The notes under the pieces are model-generated. The model did no database searches, was not told the DNA's origin, and saw only the letters and a program-made list of their open reading frames with translations. 64,000 bases of DNA from Brachybacterium sacelli (GTDB lineage: Bacteria; Actinomycetota; Actinomycetes; Actinomycetales; Dermabacteraceae). The position numbers and the translations under genes are program-made. The stretch covers positions 2,294,001 to 2,358,000 of the forward strand of contig NZ_JAGIOD010000001.1 in assembly GCF_017876545.1 (NCBI RefSeq). The letters run 5' to 3'. How positions within the stretch are numbered: position 1 is the first letter of the stretch; the number at the start of each line of letters is the position of its first letter. This document shows, piece by piece, positions 1-8,201 of the stretch.

Positions 1-197
1 GCAACCGTCCCAGCCTGCTGGCGGACGTCGCCGCGGTGATCACCGAGCACGGCCTCCAGCTGCGCAGCGCCCACGTGATCACCCTGGGTCGGCGCGCCGT
101 GGACGTGCTGTACCTGACCGATCAGCACGCCCGGGCGCTCGATCCGCCGACCGTGGGCCGGATCGTCGGCGCCCTGATGGACGCCGCCGCGACCTGA
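1..197 (+). CDS. glnD: [Protein-PII] uridylyltransferase GlnD, C-terminal fragment
   Basis: An open frame runs in from the left edge and ends at TGA 195-197, giving 64 residues. They look like the last ACT domain of GlnD, the enzyme that uridylylates and de-uridylylates PII protein in response to glutamine: 'NRPSLLADVAAVITEHGL' followed by 'RSAHVITLGRRAVDVLYL'. The nucleotidyltransferase and HD domains would lie outside the window. The place directly before ffh fits the amtB-glnB-glnD-ffh order common in actinobacteria. The call rests on the ACT motif plus synteny only; another ACT-domain protein is possible but less likely. Confidence 0.8.
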   Translation, partial: NRPSLLADVAAVITEHGLQLRSAHVITLGRRAVDVLYLTDQHARALDPPTVGRIVGALMDAAAT

Positions 198-353
198 GCC
201 GGCGGCGCCGCGCCCGCTCGGTGTCCGGGAACATGGGACGGGGCGAGCGTGATGACGTCCTGATATCGCAGGAGCCGAGTCCGACCGCTGCCGCTGCTAC
301 GGTCGCAGGATGCATCGCTCCTGTGAGGGGGAGCGCCGAGGAGGGGCACACCC

Positions 354-635
354 ATGGCGAAGAAGCGGCGGCGCGACATGCTGCGGCCCGGAGGGCTCTC
401 CTCGATCCCCGAACTCTTCCCCGGTGAGAAGGAGAAGGTCGAGGGCCTCGAGATCGCGCAGGAAGCGCAGGCCGAAAGCCAGGTCGAGCCTCGCGCGGAG
501 CCGTCCTTCCTCGACGGCGGGCCGATCACGCTCCGCCTGCGGCCCGACGGCTCCGATCGCGAGGGTGATGCGGACCATGACGATTCCGCCTCCGAGGAGA
601 CCGCCCACGGGAGGGACGAGCCCGAGAAGAGCTGA
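354..635 (+). CDS. Small hydrophilic protein of unknown function
   Basis: A 93-residue protein that I do not recognise. The start ATG follows a good ribosome binding site (GAGGAGG, about 8 bases upstream). The N-terminus is strongly basic (MAKKRRRDMLRPGG), which could bind nucleic acid or lipid. The rest is acidic and Glu-rich and ends DEPEKS. No membrane segment, signal peptide or cysteine is visible. It sits alone between glnD and ffh in the same direction. The coding call rests on the ribosome binding site and the compositional bias; no function is proposed. Confidence 0.55.
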   Translation: MAKKRRRDMLRPGGLSSIPELFPGEKEKVEGLEIAQEAQAESQVEPRAEPSFLDGGPITLRLRPDGSDREGDADHDDSASEETAHGRDEPEKS

Positions 636-732
636 CCGCGTGCCCTTCGCCTCCCGGAGCCCGCTTCGGCGTGCTGGACCAGGGGGCGACCACTACACTG
701 GGGCGGTCCATACGACCAAGGGGAAGCGCTTC

Positions 733-2328
733 GTGTTCAACAATCTCTCCGATCGCATCACAGCGTCGCTCAAGGGTCTGCGCGGCCACGGCCGCCTCAC
801 CGAAGCGGACGTCGACAAGACGATCCGCGAGATCCGCCGTGCCCTGCTCGACGCCGACGTCGCCGTCTCCGTCGTGCGCGATTTCACCGGCCGTGTGCGA
901 GAGCGCGCGCTGGGCGAAGAGGTCTCCAAGGCCCTGAACCCGGCCCAGCAGGTCGTCAAGATCGTCAACGACGAGCTCGTCGAGGTGCTCGGCGGCGCCA
1001 CCGGCGAACTGCAGTGGGCGAAGAACCCGCCGACGGTCATCATGCTGGCCGGCCTGCAGGGTGCCGGCAAGACCACCCTCGCCGGCAAGCTCGCGACCTG
1101 GATGAAGTCCGAAGGACACACCCCGCTGCTGGTCGCCGCGGACCTCCAGCGCCCCAACGCCGTGAACCAGCTGCAGATCGTCGGCGAACGCGCCGGCGTC
1201 CCGGTGTTCGCCCCCGAGCCCGGCAACGGCGTCGGCAATCCGGTGCTGGTCGCCATGAACGGCGTCTCCACCGCGCAGTTCCAGCAGCACGACGTGGTCA
1301 TCGTCGACACCGCGGGCCGGCTCGGCATCGACGAGGAGATGATGCAGCAGGCGCGGGACATCCGCGATGCCGTCAATCCTCACGAGACCCTGTTCGTCGT
1401 CGACGCGATGATCGGCCAGGACGCGGCGCGGGTCGCCGAGGCCTTCCGCGACGGCGTCGGCTTCACCGGCGTGGTGCTCTCCAAGCTCGACGGCGACGCC
1501 CGCGGCGGCGCCGCGCTGTCGATCACCGGCGTCACCCAGCGTCCGATCCTCTTCGCCTCCACCGGCGAGAGCCTCGAGGACTTCGAGCGGTTCCACCCGG
1601 ACCGCATGGCCAATCGCATCCTCGACATGGGCGACGTGCTCACCCTCATCGAGCAGGCCGAGAAGGCCTTCGACCAGAAGGAAGCCGAGAAGGCGGCGCA
1701 GAAGCTCGCCTCCGGCGAGGACTTCACCCTCGAGGACTTCCTCGCCCAGATGCAGCAGCTCAAGGGCATGGGCAACATCAAGAAGATGCTCGGGATGCTG
1801 CCGAACATGGGCCAGTACCGCGAGCAGCTCGAGAACTTCGACGAGGGCGAGATCGGCCGCATCGAGGCGATCATCCGCTCGATGACGCCCGAGGAGCGCA
1901 CCAACCCCAAGATCCTCAACGGCTCCCGCCGGGGCCGCATCGCCAAGGGCTCCGGCACCACGGTCCAGCAGATCAACCAGCTGCTCGAGCGCTTCAAGCA
2001 GGCCCAGCAGATGATGCGGACCATGGGCCAGGGCATGGGCGGCGGCGGGATGCCGGGCATGCCGGGCGGCCCCGGGATGGGCATGGGCAAGAAGTCGCGC
2101 GGTCGCCAGCAGGCGCCGAAGCAGGGCAAGAAGTCCAAGTCCTCGAAGAACCCCGCCAAGGCCGCGCGCGAGCAGGCCGAGGCGGCGCGGAAGGCCGCGG
2201 CCGGCGAGGGCCAGAGCCAGGGCGGCTCCGCCTTCGGCGGCGGCAAGGCACAGGACACGCCGGACCTCGCCGACTTCGATCCCAAGCAGCTGCCGCCGGA
2301 GATGCAGAAGCTCCTCGGCGGGAAGTGA
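733..2328 (+). CDS. ffh: Signal recognition particle protein Ffh
   Basis: The SRP54-type GTPase binds signal sequences of nascent membrane and secreted proteins together with 4.5S RNA and delivers the ribosome to FtsY. The GTG start at 733 is chosen because the N domain begins there (FNNLSDRITASLKGLRGHG) after AAGGGGAAG; the frame stays open further upstream but that sequence has no family similarity. Visible features are the P-loop GLQGAGKTT near residue 107, DTAGRLG near 191, SKLDGDARGG near 249, and a methionine-rich M domain with a Met/Gly stretch near residues 425-455. It has 531 residues, normal for the family, with a Lys/Ala/Gln-rich tail. A TACACT box near 692 may be its -10 element. 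Confidence 0.97.
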   Translation: MFNNLSDRITASLKGLRGHGRLTEADVDKTIREIRRALLDADVAVSVVRDFTGRVRERALGEEVSKALNPAQQVVKIVNDELVEVLGGATGELQWAKNPPTVIMLAGLQGAGKTTLAGKLATWMKSEGHTPLLVAADLQRPNAVNQLQIVGERAGVPVFAPEPGNGVGNPVLVAMNGVSTAQFQQHDVVIVDTAGRLGIDEEMMQQARDIRDAVNPHETLFVVDAMIGQDAARVAEAFRDGVGFTGVVLSKLDGDARGGAALSITGVTQRPILFASTGESLEDFERFHPDRMANRILDMGDVLTLIEQAEKAFDQKEAEKAAQKLASGEDFTLEDFLAQMQQLKGMGNIKKMLGMLPNMGQYREQLENFDEGEIGRIEAIIRSMTPEERTNPKILNGSRRGRIAKGSGTTVQQINQLLERFKQAQQMMRTMGQGMGGGGMPGMPGGPGMGMGKKSRGRQQAPKQGKKSKSSKNPAKAAREQAEAARKAAAGEGQSQGGSAFGGGKAQDTPDLADFDPKQLPPEMQKLLGGK

Positions 2329-2333
2329 GCCTG

Positions 2334-2355
2334 CGCGCCGGGGCTACCCGGCGCG
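2334..2355 (+). terminator. Hairpin after ffh
   Basis: A perfect 9-bp stem (CGCGCCGGG / CCCGGCGCG) with loop GCTA begins 5 bases after the ffh stop. There is no T-run, as is common for terminators in GC-rich actinobacteria. Confidence 0.55.
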
Positions 2356-2370
2356 GTGCCGCCATGGCAG

Positions 2371-2431
2371 CGTCACGCGCGTCGCTTCACGTCAGGCGCG
2401 CCGCCCCACGTCACGCGCGTCGCTTCACGTC
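2371..2431. repeat. Direct repeat A, two exact 23-bp copies
   Basis: The 23 bases at 2371-2393 recur exactly at 2409-2431, 38 bases later. The core is CGCGTCGCTTCACGTC. A related stretch, GCGCTTCACGTCAG, is found near 16623 at the 3' end of the M23 peptidase gene, so this may be a dispersed family. Confidence 0.75.
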
Positions 2432-2537
2432 GCGAATGGTGCCGCCTTCCCGGTACCTTTCTCGTCGCTGGGTGGGGGCGGCCGCATGGTGCGGGAATCA
2501 CGTCGCGAATGGTTCCAACTATCCGGTACCTGTTGCG
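2426..2537. repeat. Direct repeat B, two imperfect copies of about 39 bp
   Basis: Copies at 2426-2464 and 2499-2537 share CACGTCGCGAATGGT exactly at their left ends and CCGGTACCT near their right ends, with a few substitutions between. The second copy is bounded by CGTCGC and GCGACG, a short inverted repeat. The first copy overlaps the end of repeat A. Confidence 0.7.
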
Positions 2538-2645
2538 ACGCGGCTGCTTAGGGGTTCTGCCACGAGGCGCCGCACCACCCGTCCTCCCCACCGGGGCGCC
2601 GTCCACACCGTCGTGCGCACCGGTGATTGCGAGCATGTGAGTTCG

Positions 2646-2651
2646 TACGAT
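2646..2651 (+). promoter_or_regulatory. -10 box TACGAT, leaderless arrangement
   Basis: TACGAT ends 6 bases before the ATG at 2658, so transcription would start at or beside the start codon. No good -35 box is seen. Confidence 0.4.
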
Positions 2652-2657
2652 CCGGCT

Positions 2658-3107
2658 ATGGCTCTCCATCCCCGTGACCTGCGTACCGATACCGTGTATC
2701 GCCGTACCGATCTGCTGCGCCGGGGGACGCATCGCCGGGACCGCGCGTCGTCAGCGATGCGGCGTGTGCTGCCGGGAAGGTGGGTACGTGCGGAGGCGCA
2801 GGTGACCCTCGAGCAGCTCGCCGTGTTCCTCCAGACGACGGCGAGACCGGGATCCGTCATGAGTCACGAGACAGCTGCCGAGCTGTTCGGGTTCCCGCTG
2901 CCGAAGGCCCCCACCTGGGCAGGTGGCGCTCCCCTCCAGTGCCGGGGCCCACATGCCGCCAGGACCTCGGGAGGTCTCCTCGTCGCGCATCTGCCGTCGT
3001 CGGATCCGGTCATCTCCCATCGGGGACTGACGATGTCCCATCCGCTCATCGCGATCCGTGACATCGCAGCACAGCCGGGCGGATGGCGGGCGCGCTGCCG
3101 AGGTTAG
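2658..3107 (+). pseudogene. Truncated AbiEi-antitoxin/DUF559-like protein, N-terminal part only
   Basis: The 149 residues resemble the N-terminal half of a family common in actinobacteria and usually annotated as type IV toxin-antitoxin AbiEi-like or DUF559 endonuclease-like proteins. Typical pieces are RTDLLRRGTHRRD, GSVMSHETAAELFGFPLP and the domain-ending HPLIAIRDIA. Members are usually about twice as long; here a stop follows soon after RDIA, and the C-terminal nuclease-like domain is missing. The gene lies next to intergenic repeats and its TAG stop lies inside the -10 box of the next gene. I infer decay by 3' deletion; a short functional variant cannot be excluded. Confidence 0.6.
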
Positions 3108-3110
3108 GCT
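3105..3110 (+). promoter_or_regulatory. -10 box TAGGCT for the amidohydrolase gene
   Basis: TAGGCT ends 6 bases before the ATG at 3117, giving a leaderless arrangement. Its first three bases are also the stop codon of the truncated gene upstream. Confidence 0.45.
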
Positions 3111-3116
3111 CGGGTC

Positions 3117-4265
3117 ATGAGCTCCGAGACGATCACCCGTGACGACGGCGCGGCCCAGGGCTCCACCTCGTCCGTCCTGCACCTGAGGGGGCCGATCCTG
3201 CTCGGACCGGAGCAGGAGATCCCCGAGGCCTGGGTCGTCGGCGGGCGGATGCACCACGAGAGGCCTGAGCTGCCCGCCGGGACCGAGATCCGTGAGCTCG
3301 ACGGATTCGTGCTCCCCGGCCTCGCGGACCTCCACTGCCATCTCGGCATCGGCGACGACGGCGCGGGCACCACCCTCGAACAGGCCCGCCGGCAGGCGCT
3401 GACCGACCGTGCCACCGGTGTGCTGCTGATCCGCGACGCCGGCTCCATCATCGACACCTCCCCGTTGCAGCAGCAGCACGACCTCCCGCGCCTTGTCCGC
3501 TGCGGCCGGCACCTCGCCCGTACCCGCCGCTACCTGCGCGGCTACGCCCACGAGCTCGAGCCCGAGGACCTTCCCGCCGCCGTCACCCGGGAGGCCCAGC
3601 GCGGCGACGGCTGGGTCAAGCTGGTCGGCGACTGGATCGACCGCGAGGCCGGCGACCTCACCCCCTGCTGGTCCGGCGCGGACTTCGCGGCCGCCGCTCA
3701 CGCCGCCCACGCGGCCGGGGCCCGCATCACCACGCACACCTTCGACGAGGAGACGCTCCCGCTCGTCCTCGACGCCGGCTTCGACTGCCTCGAGCACGCG
3801 ACCGGCCTGACCGACGAGACGATCCGCCGGGTCGCCGGCGCCGGCGTCCCCGTGGTCACCACGCTGGTGAACGTCGACGAGTTCGAGACCTACGCGAGCC
3901 AGGGCGAGGCCAAGTTCCCCGACTACGCCGCCCACATGCGTCGGCTGCGGGCCTCCCGCTTCGAGCGCACCCGCGCCGCCCACGACGCCGGGATCCCGCT
4001 GCTGGTGGGCACCGATGCCGGAGGAGTGCTCGGCCACGGCATCATCCACGACGAGCTCGACGAGCTGGCTCTCGCCGGGCTCGACGCCGCCGCGATCCTC
4101 GAGGCCGCCGCCTGGGCGCCCCGGCGCTTCCTCGGCGTCCCCGGGCTCGAGGACGGTGCCCCGGCGGATCTCCTCGTCGTCCCCGAGGATCCGCGGCAGG
4201 ACCACCGTGTGCTGCGCGATCTCCGGCAGATCGTGCTGGGCGGAGAGGTGATCAGCCGCCGCTGA
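3117..4265 (+). CDS. Metal-dependent amidohydrolase family protein
   Basis: A 382-residue enzyme of the amidohydrolase superfamily, in the imidazolonepropionase/prolidase-like branch, which hydrolyses C-N bonds of cyclic or acyl-amino substrates with one or two metal ions in a TIM barrel. Visible are the metal site GLADLHCHLG (H73, H75), a likely bridging position at VKLVGDW near 165, histidines in ITTHTFDEE and LEHATGL near 207 and 227, and the catalytic Asp in VGTDAGG near 300. There is no signal peptide, so it is cytoplasmic. No ribosome binding site precedes the ATG, consistent with a leaderless mRNA. The substrate cannot be read from the sequence. It is transcribed alone, ahead of the Nramp-like gene. 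Confidence 0.85.
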   Translation: MSSETITRDDGAAQGSTSSVLHLRGPILLGPEQEIPEAWVVGGRMHHERPELPAGTEIRELDGFVLPGLADLHCHLGIGDDGAGTTLEQARRQALTDRATGVLLIRDAGSIIDTSPLQQQHDLPRLVRCGRHLARTRRYLRGYAHELEPEDLPAAVTREAQRGDGWVKLVGDWIDREAGDLTPCWSGADFAAAAHAAHAAGARITTHTFDEETLPLVLDAGFDCLEHATGLTDETIRRVAGAGVPVVTTLVNVDEFETYASQGEAKFPDYAAHMRRLRASRFERTRAAHDAGIPLLVGTDAGGVLGHGIIHDELDELALAGLDAAAILEAAAWAPRRFLGVPGLEDGAPADLLVVPEDPRQDHRVLRDLRQIVLGGEVISRR

Positions 4266-4333
4266 TCCGTCGGGGACACCCCGCCGCGACGTCCCTCGAC
4301 GTCCGCGCGGCGCGGAGGGCGCCTTCCGGGCCG

Positions 4334-4339
4334 TAGCAT
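4334..4339 (+). promoter_or_regulatory. -10 box TAGCAT for the Nramp-like gene
   Basis: TAGCAT ends 7 bases before the ATG at 4347, and no Shine-Dalgarno sequence is present, so the transcript is probably leaderless. Confidence 0.4.
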
Positions 4340-4346
4340 CCCCGTC

Positions 4347-5696
4347 ATGGATTCCCGCCCTGATCCCCGCGATGACGCTCGGAACCCGTCGACGGGTGCC
4401 GCCTGCGAACCCGACCCTGCCGGCGGGGAGCCCCCGCCCCGGTGGAAGCTGATCGGCCCCGGGCTGCTGGTCGCCGCGACCGGCATCGGCGCGGGGGACC
4501 TGGTCGCGACCCTCGTCGCCGGCTCCCGCTTCGGCTACGCCCTGCTCTGGGCCGCGGTCGCCGGCGTCGTTATCAAGATCTTCCTGGTGGAGGGCGCGGC
4601 ACGCTGGACCCTCGCCACCGGGCACTCCATCTTCGAGGGTTGGCGCCGCCTGGGGCGCTGGACCTCCTTCTACTTCGGCCCGTACATCCTGGTGTGGGGC
4701 TTCGTGTACGGCGCGACCGCGATGTCGGCCTCCGCCCTGCCGATCGTCGCGCTGATCCCGAAGCTTCCGGTCATCGGGGACATCGAGATCGTCACCCAGA
4801 TCCCCCTGGGCGTCTTCGCCGTGCTGACCGGGCTGATCGGCGCGGCCCTGGTGTGGCTGGGCCACTACCGTCGGCTCGAGCTGATCATCGCCGCCCTCGT
4901 CGGCCTCATGTTCGTGACCGTCGTCGGGGCGGCCGTGGTCACCCTCCCGAACCTGGGCGAGGTCCTCACGGGACTGATCCCGCGGATCCCCGAGGGTGGG
5001 CTCCTGTACACCCTGAGCATCGCCGGCGGCGTGGGCGGCACCATCACCCTGGCCGCCTACGGGTACTGGCTGACGGAGAAGGGCTGGTCCACTCCGCGCT
5101 GGATGAGGGTCATGCGGCTGGACAACACGATGGCCTACGTCATCTCCGGGATCTTCGTGATCGCCATGCTCATCGTCGGGGCAGAGCTGCTGTACTCGGC
5201 CGGCATCGCCGTCGGGGAGGACGACCAGGGCCTGGTGGATCTCGCCGACGTGCTCGCCGACCGCTACGGCGAGTTCATGGCCGTGGTGTTCCTGCTCGGC
5301 TTCTGGGCCTCGTCCTTCTCCTCCGTCCTCGGTGTGTGGAACGGCGTCTCGATCATGTTCGCGGACTTCTTCGGCGCGGCCCGCCGCCTGCCCGAGGGCC
5401 ACCGCGACCGGGGGATCGGCGGGCGCTACTACCGGTTCTACATCCTGTGGCTGACGTTCCCGCCGATGCTGCTGCTCCTGCTCGGCAAGCCGGTGCAGGT
5501 GATCGTCGCCTACGGCGTGCTGGGCTCCTTCTTCATGCCGTTCCTGGCACTGACCCTGCTGTTCCTGTTGAACTCGCGGCACGTGCCGACCACCTGGCGC
5601 AACGGCTGGGCGCTGAACCTGGTGCTCGGCGTGGTCGCGCTGCTCTTCCTGGTCCTCGGCGTGAACCAGCTGATCGAAGCGATTGCGGGACTCTGA
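4347..5696 (+). CDS. Nramp-family transporter homologue with atypical metal-site motifs
   Basis: A 449-residue polytopic membrane protein with roughly 11 hydrophobic segments after a Pro-rich cytoplasmic N-terminus. The first segment has the Nramp family opening [15 protein letters not shown], and the LeuT-fold layout is plausible throughout. Classical Nramp proteins use an Asp-Pro-Gly-Asn motif in segment 1 and Met-Pro-His in segment 6 to bind Mn2+ or Fe2+. Here the corresponding places read GIGAGD and [15 protein letters not shown], so the usual ligands are absent. It may belong to the Nramp-related clade with altered substrates (Mg2+ or others). The family is clear from overall character; the substrate is unknown. 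Confidence 0.8.
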   Translation: MDSRPDPRDDARNPSTGAACEPDPAGGEPPPRWKLIGPGLLVAATGIGAGDLVATLVAGSRFGYALLWAAVAGVVIKIFLVEGAARWTLATGHSIFEGWRRLGRWTSFYFGPYILVWGFVYGATAMSASALPIVALIPKLPVIGDIEIVTQIPLGVFAVLTGLIGAALVWLGHYRRLELIIAALVGLMFVTVVGAAVVTLPNLGEVLTGLIPRIPEGGLLYTLSIAGGVGGTITLAAYGYWLTEKGWSTPRWMRVMRLDNTMAYVISGIFVIAMLIVGAELLYSAGIAVGEDDQGLVDLADVLADRYGEFMAVVFLLGFWASSFSSVLGVWNGVSIMFADFFGAARRLPEGHRDRGIGGRYYRFYILWLTFPPMLLLLLGKPVQVIVAYGVLGSFFMPFLALTLLFLLNSRHVPTTWRNGWALNLVLGVVALLFLVLGVNQLIEAIAGL

Positions 5697-5786
5697 AGCG
5701 CGCCGCGCCCCGGTCCCGACGACTCCGCGCACCCGCTGTGCCCCGGTGCACATCGGCCCGGGTGGTGCCCGAGCGATGTTCCCTGG

Positions 5787-5792
5787 CATAAT
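5787..5792 (+). promoter_or_regulatory. -10 box CATAAT upstream of rpsP
   Basis: GGCATAATC is an AT-rich hexamer in an otherwise GC-rich gap. A start near 5800 would give rpsP a leader of about 120 bases. No convincing -35 box at the right spacing. Confidence 0.4.
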
Positions 5793-5922
5793 CACCGGTG
5801 TATGCGTCCGGGCCGGCCCTCTACCCGCCCGGGCACGACACCTCGAGAACCGTCAGCGCCCGCATCACCCCACAGGCTGCGGCGGGACTCACCCGAACAT
5901 CCCTGAAGGAGAGTCCACCCAC

Positions 5923-6393
5923 GTGGCTGTCAAGATCCGCCTGAAGCGCATGGGCAAGATCCGTGCACCGCACTACCGTGTCGTCGTCGCCGATTCGCGC
6001 AAGAAGCGCGACGGTGCCGTGATCGAGGAGCTCGGTCAGTACCACCCGACCGAGAACCCCTCGTACATCAAGATCGACTCGGAGCGTGCGCAGTACTGGC
6101 TCGGCGTCGGCGCCCAGCCGTCCGAGCAGGTCGCCGCGCTGCTGAAGGTCACCGGCGACTGGGCGAAGCACACCGGCGAGGGAGACCCCGCCGGCACGCT
6201 GAAGGCCTCCGAGCTCCAGAAGAGCGCCGAGGAGCTCATCGCCGAGGCCGACAAGGCCGCGTCCACCTCCCGCGACGACGCCAAGAAGGCCAAGTCCGAG
6301 GAGGCCGCTGAGGTCGCACCCGGTTCCGAGGAAGCCCCCGCCGAGGGTGAGTCCACCGAGGACGCCGAGGCCGCGACGACCGACGAGGCCTGA
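5923..6393 (+). CDS. rpsP: 30S ribosomal protein S16
   Basis: S16 is a small-subunit assembly protein. The GTG at 5923 is chosen because the conserved start [19 protein letters not shown] begins there, 10 bases after GAAGGAGAG. The S16 core ([19 protein letters not shown], then [13 protein letters not shown]) takes about 90 residues. The remaining ~65 residues form an Ala/Glu/Lys-rich tail ending EAATTDEA, giving 156 residues in total against about 80-90 in most bacteria; long acidic tails on S16 are seen in actinobacteria. The khpA start follows one base after the stop, the usual rpsP-khpA-rimM-trmD order. Confidence 0.97.
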   Translation: MAVKIRLKRMGKIRAPHYRVVVADSRKKRDGAVIEELGQYHPTENPSYIKIDSERAQYWLGVGAQPSEQVAALLKVTGDWAKHTGEGDPAGTLKASELQKSAEELIAEADKAASTSRDDAKKAKSEEAAEVAPGSEEAPAEGESTEDAEAATTDEA

Positions 6394-6394
6394 G

Positions 6395-6637
6395 ATGAGC
6401 GCCCGCGCCGAAGCCCTCGACCACCTCGTCCGCGGCATCGTCGACGATCCCGAGGCCGTGAGCGTGGCCGAGAAGTCGACGCGTCGCGGCCCGCTGCTCG
6501 AGGTCCGGGTCGGCGCCGCCGATCTCGGACGTGTCATCGGACGGTCGGGCCGCACCGCCCGTGCCCTGCGCACGGTCACCGCGGCCCTGTCGGAGGACGA
6601 CGTGCGCGTCGACATCGTCGACGTCGACCGGCGCTGA
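6395..6637 (+). CDS. khpA: KH-domain RNA-binding protein KhpA
   Basis: An 80-residue single KH-domain protein. The RNA-binding GXXG loop is visible in GRVIGRSGRTARALR (about residues 49-63), followed by the short strand DVRVDIVDVD. KhpA-type proteins bind structured RNA, partner with KhpB in many Gram-positives and affect cell elongation and ribosome biogenesis. The ATG lies one base beyond the rpsP stop, so translation is probably coupled. Size and neighbours match the family. Confidence 0.93.
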   Translation: MSARAEALDHLVRGIVDDPEAVSVAEKSTRRGPLLEVRVGAADLGRVIGRSGRTARALRTVTAALSEDDVRVDIVDVDRR

Positions 6638-6683
6638 GGTGCCTCGTACGATCTCCCGGAGCGGCGCTGCCGGCAGGGAAGTC

Positions 6684-7610
6684 ATGTCCACCATGGCTGA
6701 CCTGACTGTGCAGCGCCGCTCCTGGCTCTCCACGACCCGCCGGCGTGCGCACGGTGCCGGGGCGCTGCTCGGCGCCACCCTGCTGCTGGCCGGGTGCACC
6801 GCCACTGGCGGGGGAGACCCGGAGGAGAGCGCGGCCGCCGCTCCCGAGGCCACCGAGAAGGCCACCTCCGCACCCCCCGAGCTCGCGGCCGCCTGCCAGG
6901 AGTTCTGGGGCGACCCCGACTACACCGCGCCGCTGTCCCGCGTCGTGCTCGACCGGGCGGCCACCGCCCCCGAGGCGGGCCCCTCGGACCCCTTCTTCTA
7001 TGCCATGACCGGCGACGACATCGAGGCCGCCTTCGAGGGCGCCCCCGAGAGCGCGCTCGCCGCAGCGAGCGACCTGGCGGACTGGTTCCGCAGCGAGCCC
7101 GAGCTGGGCACCGACGCCGATCTCGAGGCCTTCGCGACCGCGTGGGACGGCGTGGCCGAGTCCTGTGCGGGCTCCTCGGTCGCCGCTTCATGGGTCCTCG
7201 GCCCCGGCGAGGACGGCACCAAGCCCGCGGCTCTGACCTGCGCGGACGTCTTCGACACCCCGGGCACCCTGTCCCACTTCGCCAATGCCAACGTGCTGAC
7301 CTCGAACATGTTCAAGCTCGTCGGTCTCAGCCCGCGCACCGTCCCCACCGACCGCATGGAGGACGTGCAGAAGACCGCCGACCTGCTCAGCGCCGAGATC
7401 GCTGCGGTCGACGACGACGCGGTCCGCGAGGCCCTGACCCACGTGCGCGCCCCGTTCCAGGACGCCCTGGACGGCGACACCACCTCCGACGGGCTGCGCG
7501 ACCCCCTGACCGAGCTCGGGACTGCCTGCGACGCCGCCGGGTACTCCTCGCCGGAGCTCGGCGAGCTCGACGAGGGCGAGAGCTCCGAGGACGACGGAGG
7601 ACTGGTATGA
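6684..7610 (+). CDS. Predicted lipoprotein of unknown function
   Basis: A 308-residue exported protein. The N-terminus has basic residues (RRSWLSTTRRRAHG), a hydrophobic stretch (ALLGATLLLAGC) and a lipobox LLAGC with Cys near residue 36, so it should be lipidated and anchored outside the membrane. The mature part is acidic and Ala-rich with several cysteines (for example LAAACQEF, VAESCAG, LTCADVF, GTACDAAG) that could form disulfides. A second ATG three codons downstream is an alternative start. A TACGAT box at 6647-6652 may drive it. The gene sits between khpA and rimM and its TGA overlaps the rimM ATG. No family is recognised. Confidence 0.8.
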   Translation: MSTMADLTVQRRSWLSTTRRRAHGAGALLGATLLLAGCTATGGGDPEESAAAAPEATEKATSAPPELAAACQEFWGDPDYTAPLSRVVLDRAATAPEAGPSDPFFYAMTGDDIEAAFEGAPESALAAASDLADWFRSEPELGTDADLEAFATAWDGVAESCAGSSVAASWVLGPGEDGTKPAALTCADVFDTPGTLSHFANANVLTSNMFKLVGLSPRTVPTDRMEDVQKTADLLSAEIAAVDDDAVREALTHVRAPFQDALDGDTTSDGLRDPLTELGTACDAAGYSSPELGELDEGESSEDDGGLV

Positions 7611-8194
7611 ACACCCTGGACGTCACGATCGCCACCATCGGGCGCGCCCACGGCCTGCGCGGCGAGGTCGCACTGACCCTGCGCACCGATCAGCCCGAGG
7701 AGAGGCTGCGCCCCGGCACGACCTTCGAGGTCCCGGCCGACGGGGGAGCGCGCACCCTCACCGTGACGCGCACCCGTCTCCAGCAGGACCGCTGGTACGT
7801 CGCCTTCGACGAGGTCACCGACCGCACCGATGCGGAGTCGCTGCGCGGGAAGGATCTCGCACTGGCCGTGGACTCCGCGGAGGAGGCCGACGAGGACCCC
7901 GACGCCTGGTACCCCAGCCAGCTCAAGGGTCTGACCGTGCGCCACGTCGACGGCCACGAGCTCGGCACCGTGCTGGGCGTGGACCACTACCCGGCCCAGG
8001 ACCTGCTGGTGGTCCGCACCCGCGACCGCAGGCGCGTCCAGCTGCCGCTGGTCCAGCAGCTGGTGCCCGAGGTGGACCTCGCCGAAGGGATCGTGGTCGC
8101 AGATCCTCCCGGCGGGCTCTTCGAGGCGCTGCCGGAGGACGAGCAGGGGCCCGAACCCGAGACCTCCGCGCCGCCCGCGCGGCCTCAGGAGTGA
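7607..8194 (+). CDS. rimM: Ribosome maturation factor RimM
   Basis: RimM binds S19 and helps mature the 30S head. The protein has 195 residues with the N-terminal RimM domain ([17 protein letters not shown]) and the C-terminal PRC-barrel part ([16 protein letters not shown], then [19 protein letters not shown]). The ATG overlaps the stop of the lipoprotein gene (ATGA). A short Pro/Glu tail follows the barrel. trmD begins 7 bases after the stop, the standard pairing. Confidence 0.96.
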   Translation: MNTLDVTIATIGRAHGLRGEVALTLRTDQPEERLRPGTTFEVPADGGARTLTVTRTRLQQDRWYVAFDEVTDRTDAESLRGKDLALAVDSAEEADEDPDAWYPSQLKGLTVRHVDGHELGTVLGVDHYPAQDLLVVRTRDRRRVQLPLVQQLVPEVDLAEGIVVADPPGGLFEALPEDEQGPEPETSAPPARPQE

Positions 8195-8201
8195 GGCCGC
8201 C

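Larger units (their letters stand above)
2356..2657. other. Gene-free stretch with direct repeats
   Basis: About 300 bases between ffh and the truncated gene at 2658. No frame has a ribosome binding site or a recognisable product. The stretch is dominated by two sets of direct repeats (2371-2431 and 2426-2537). Confidence 0.6.

Noticed and set aside
310-732. Upstream extension of the ffh reading frame
   Set aside because: No similarity to SRP54; the N domain and a ribosome binding site start at 733, and another gene (354-635) overlaps in a different frame.
1014-2657. Open frame in another phase running through ffh into the truncated gene
   Set aside because: Only the part from ATG 2658 has family similarity and a promoter box; the rest is a shadow of ffh.
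2751-5795. Very long minus-strand open frame of about 1,000 codons opposite the amidohydrolase and Nramp genes
   Set aside because: It is the third-position shadow of real plus-strand genes in GC-rich DNA, has shuffled His/Gln/Gly-rich composition and no family motif.
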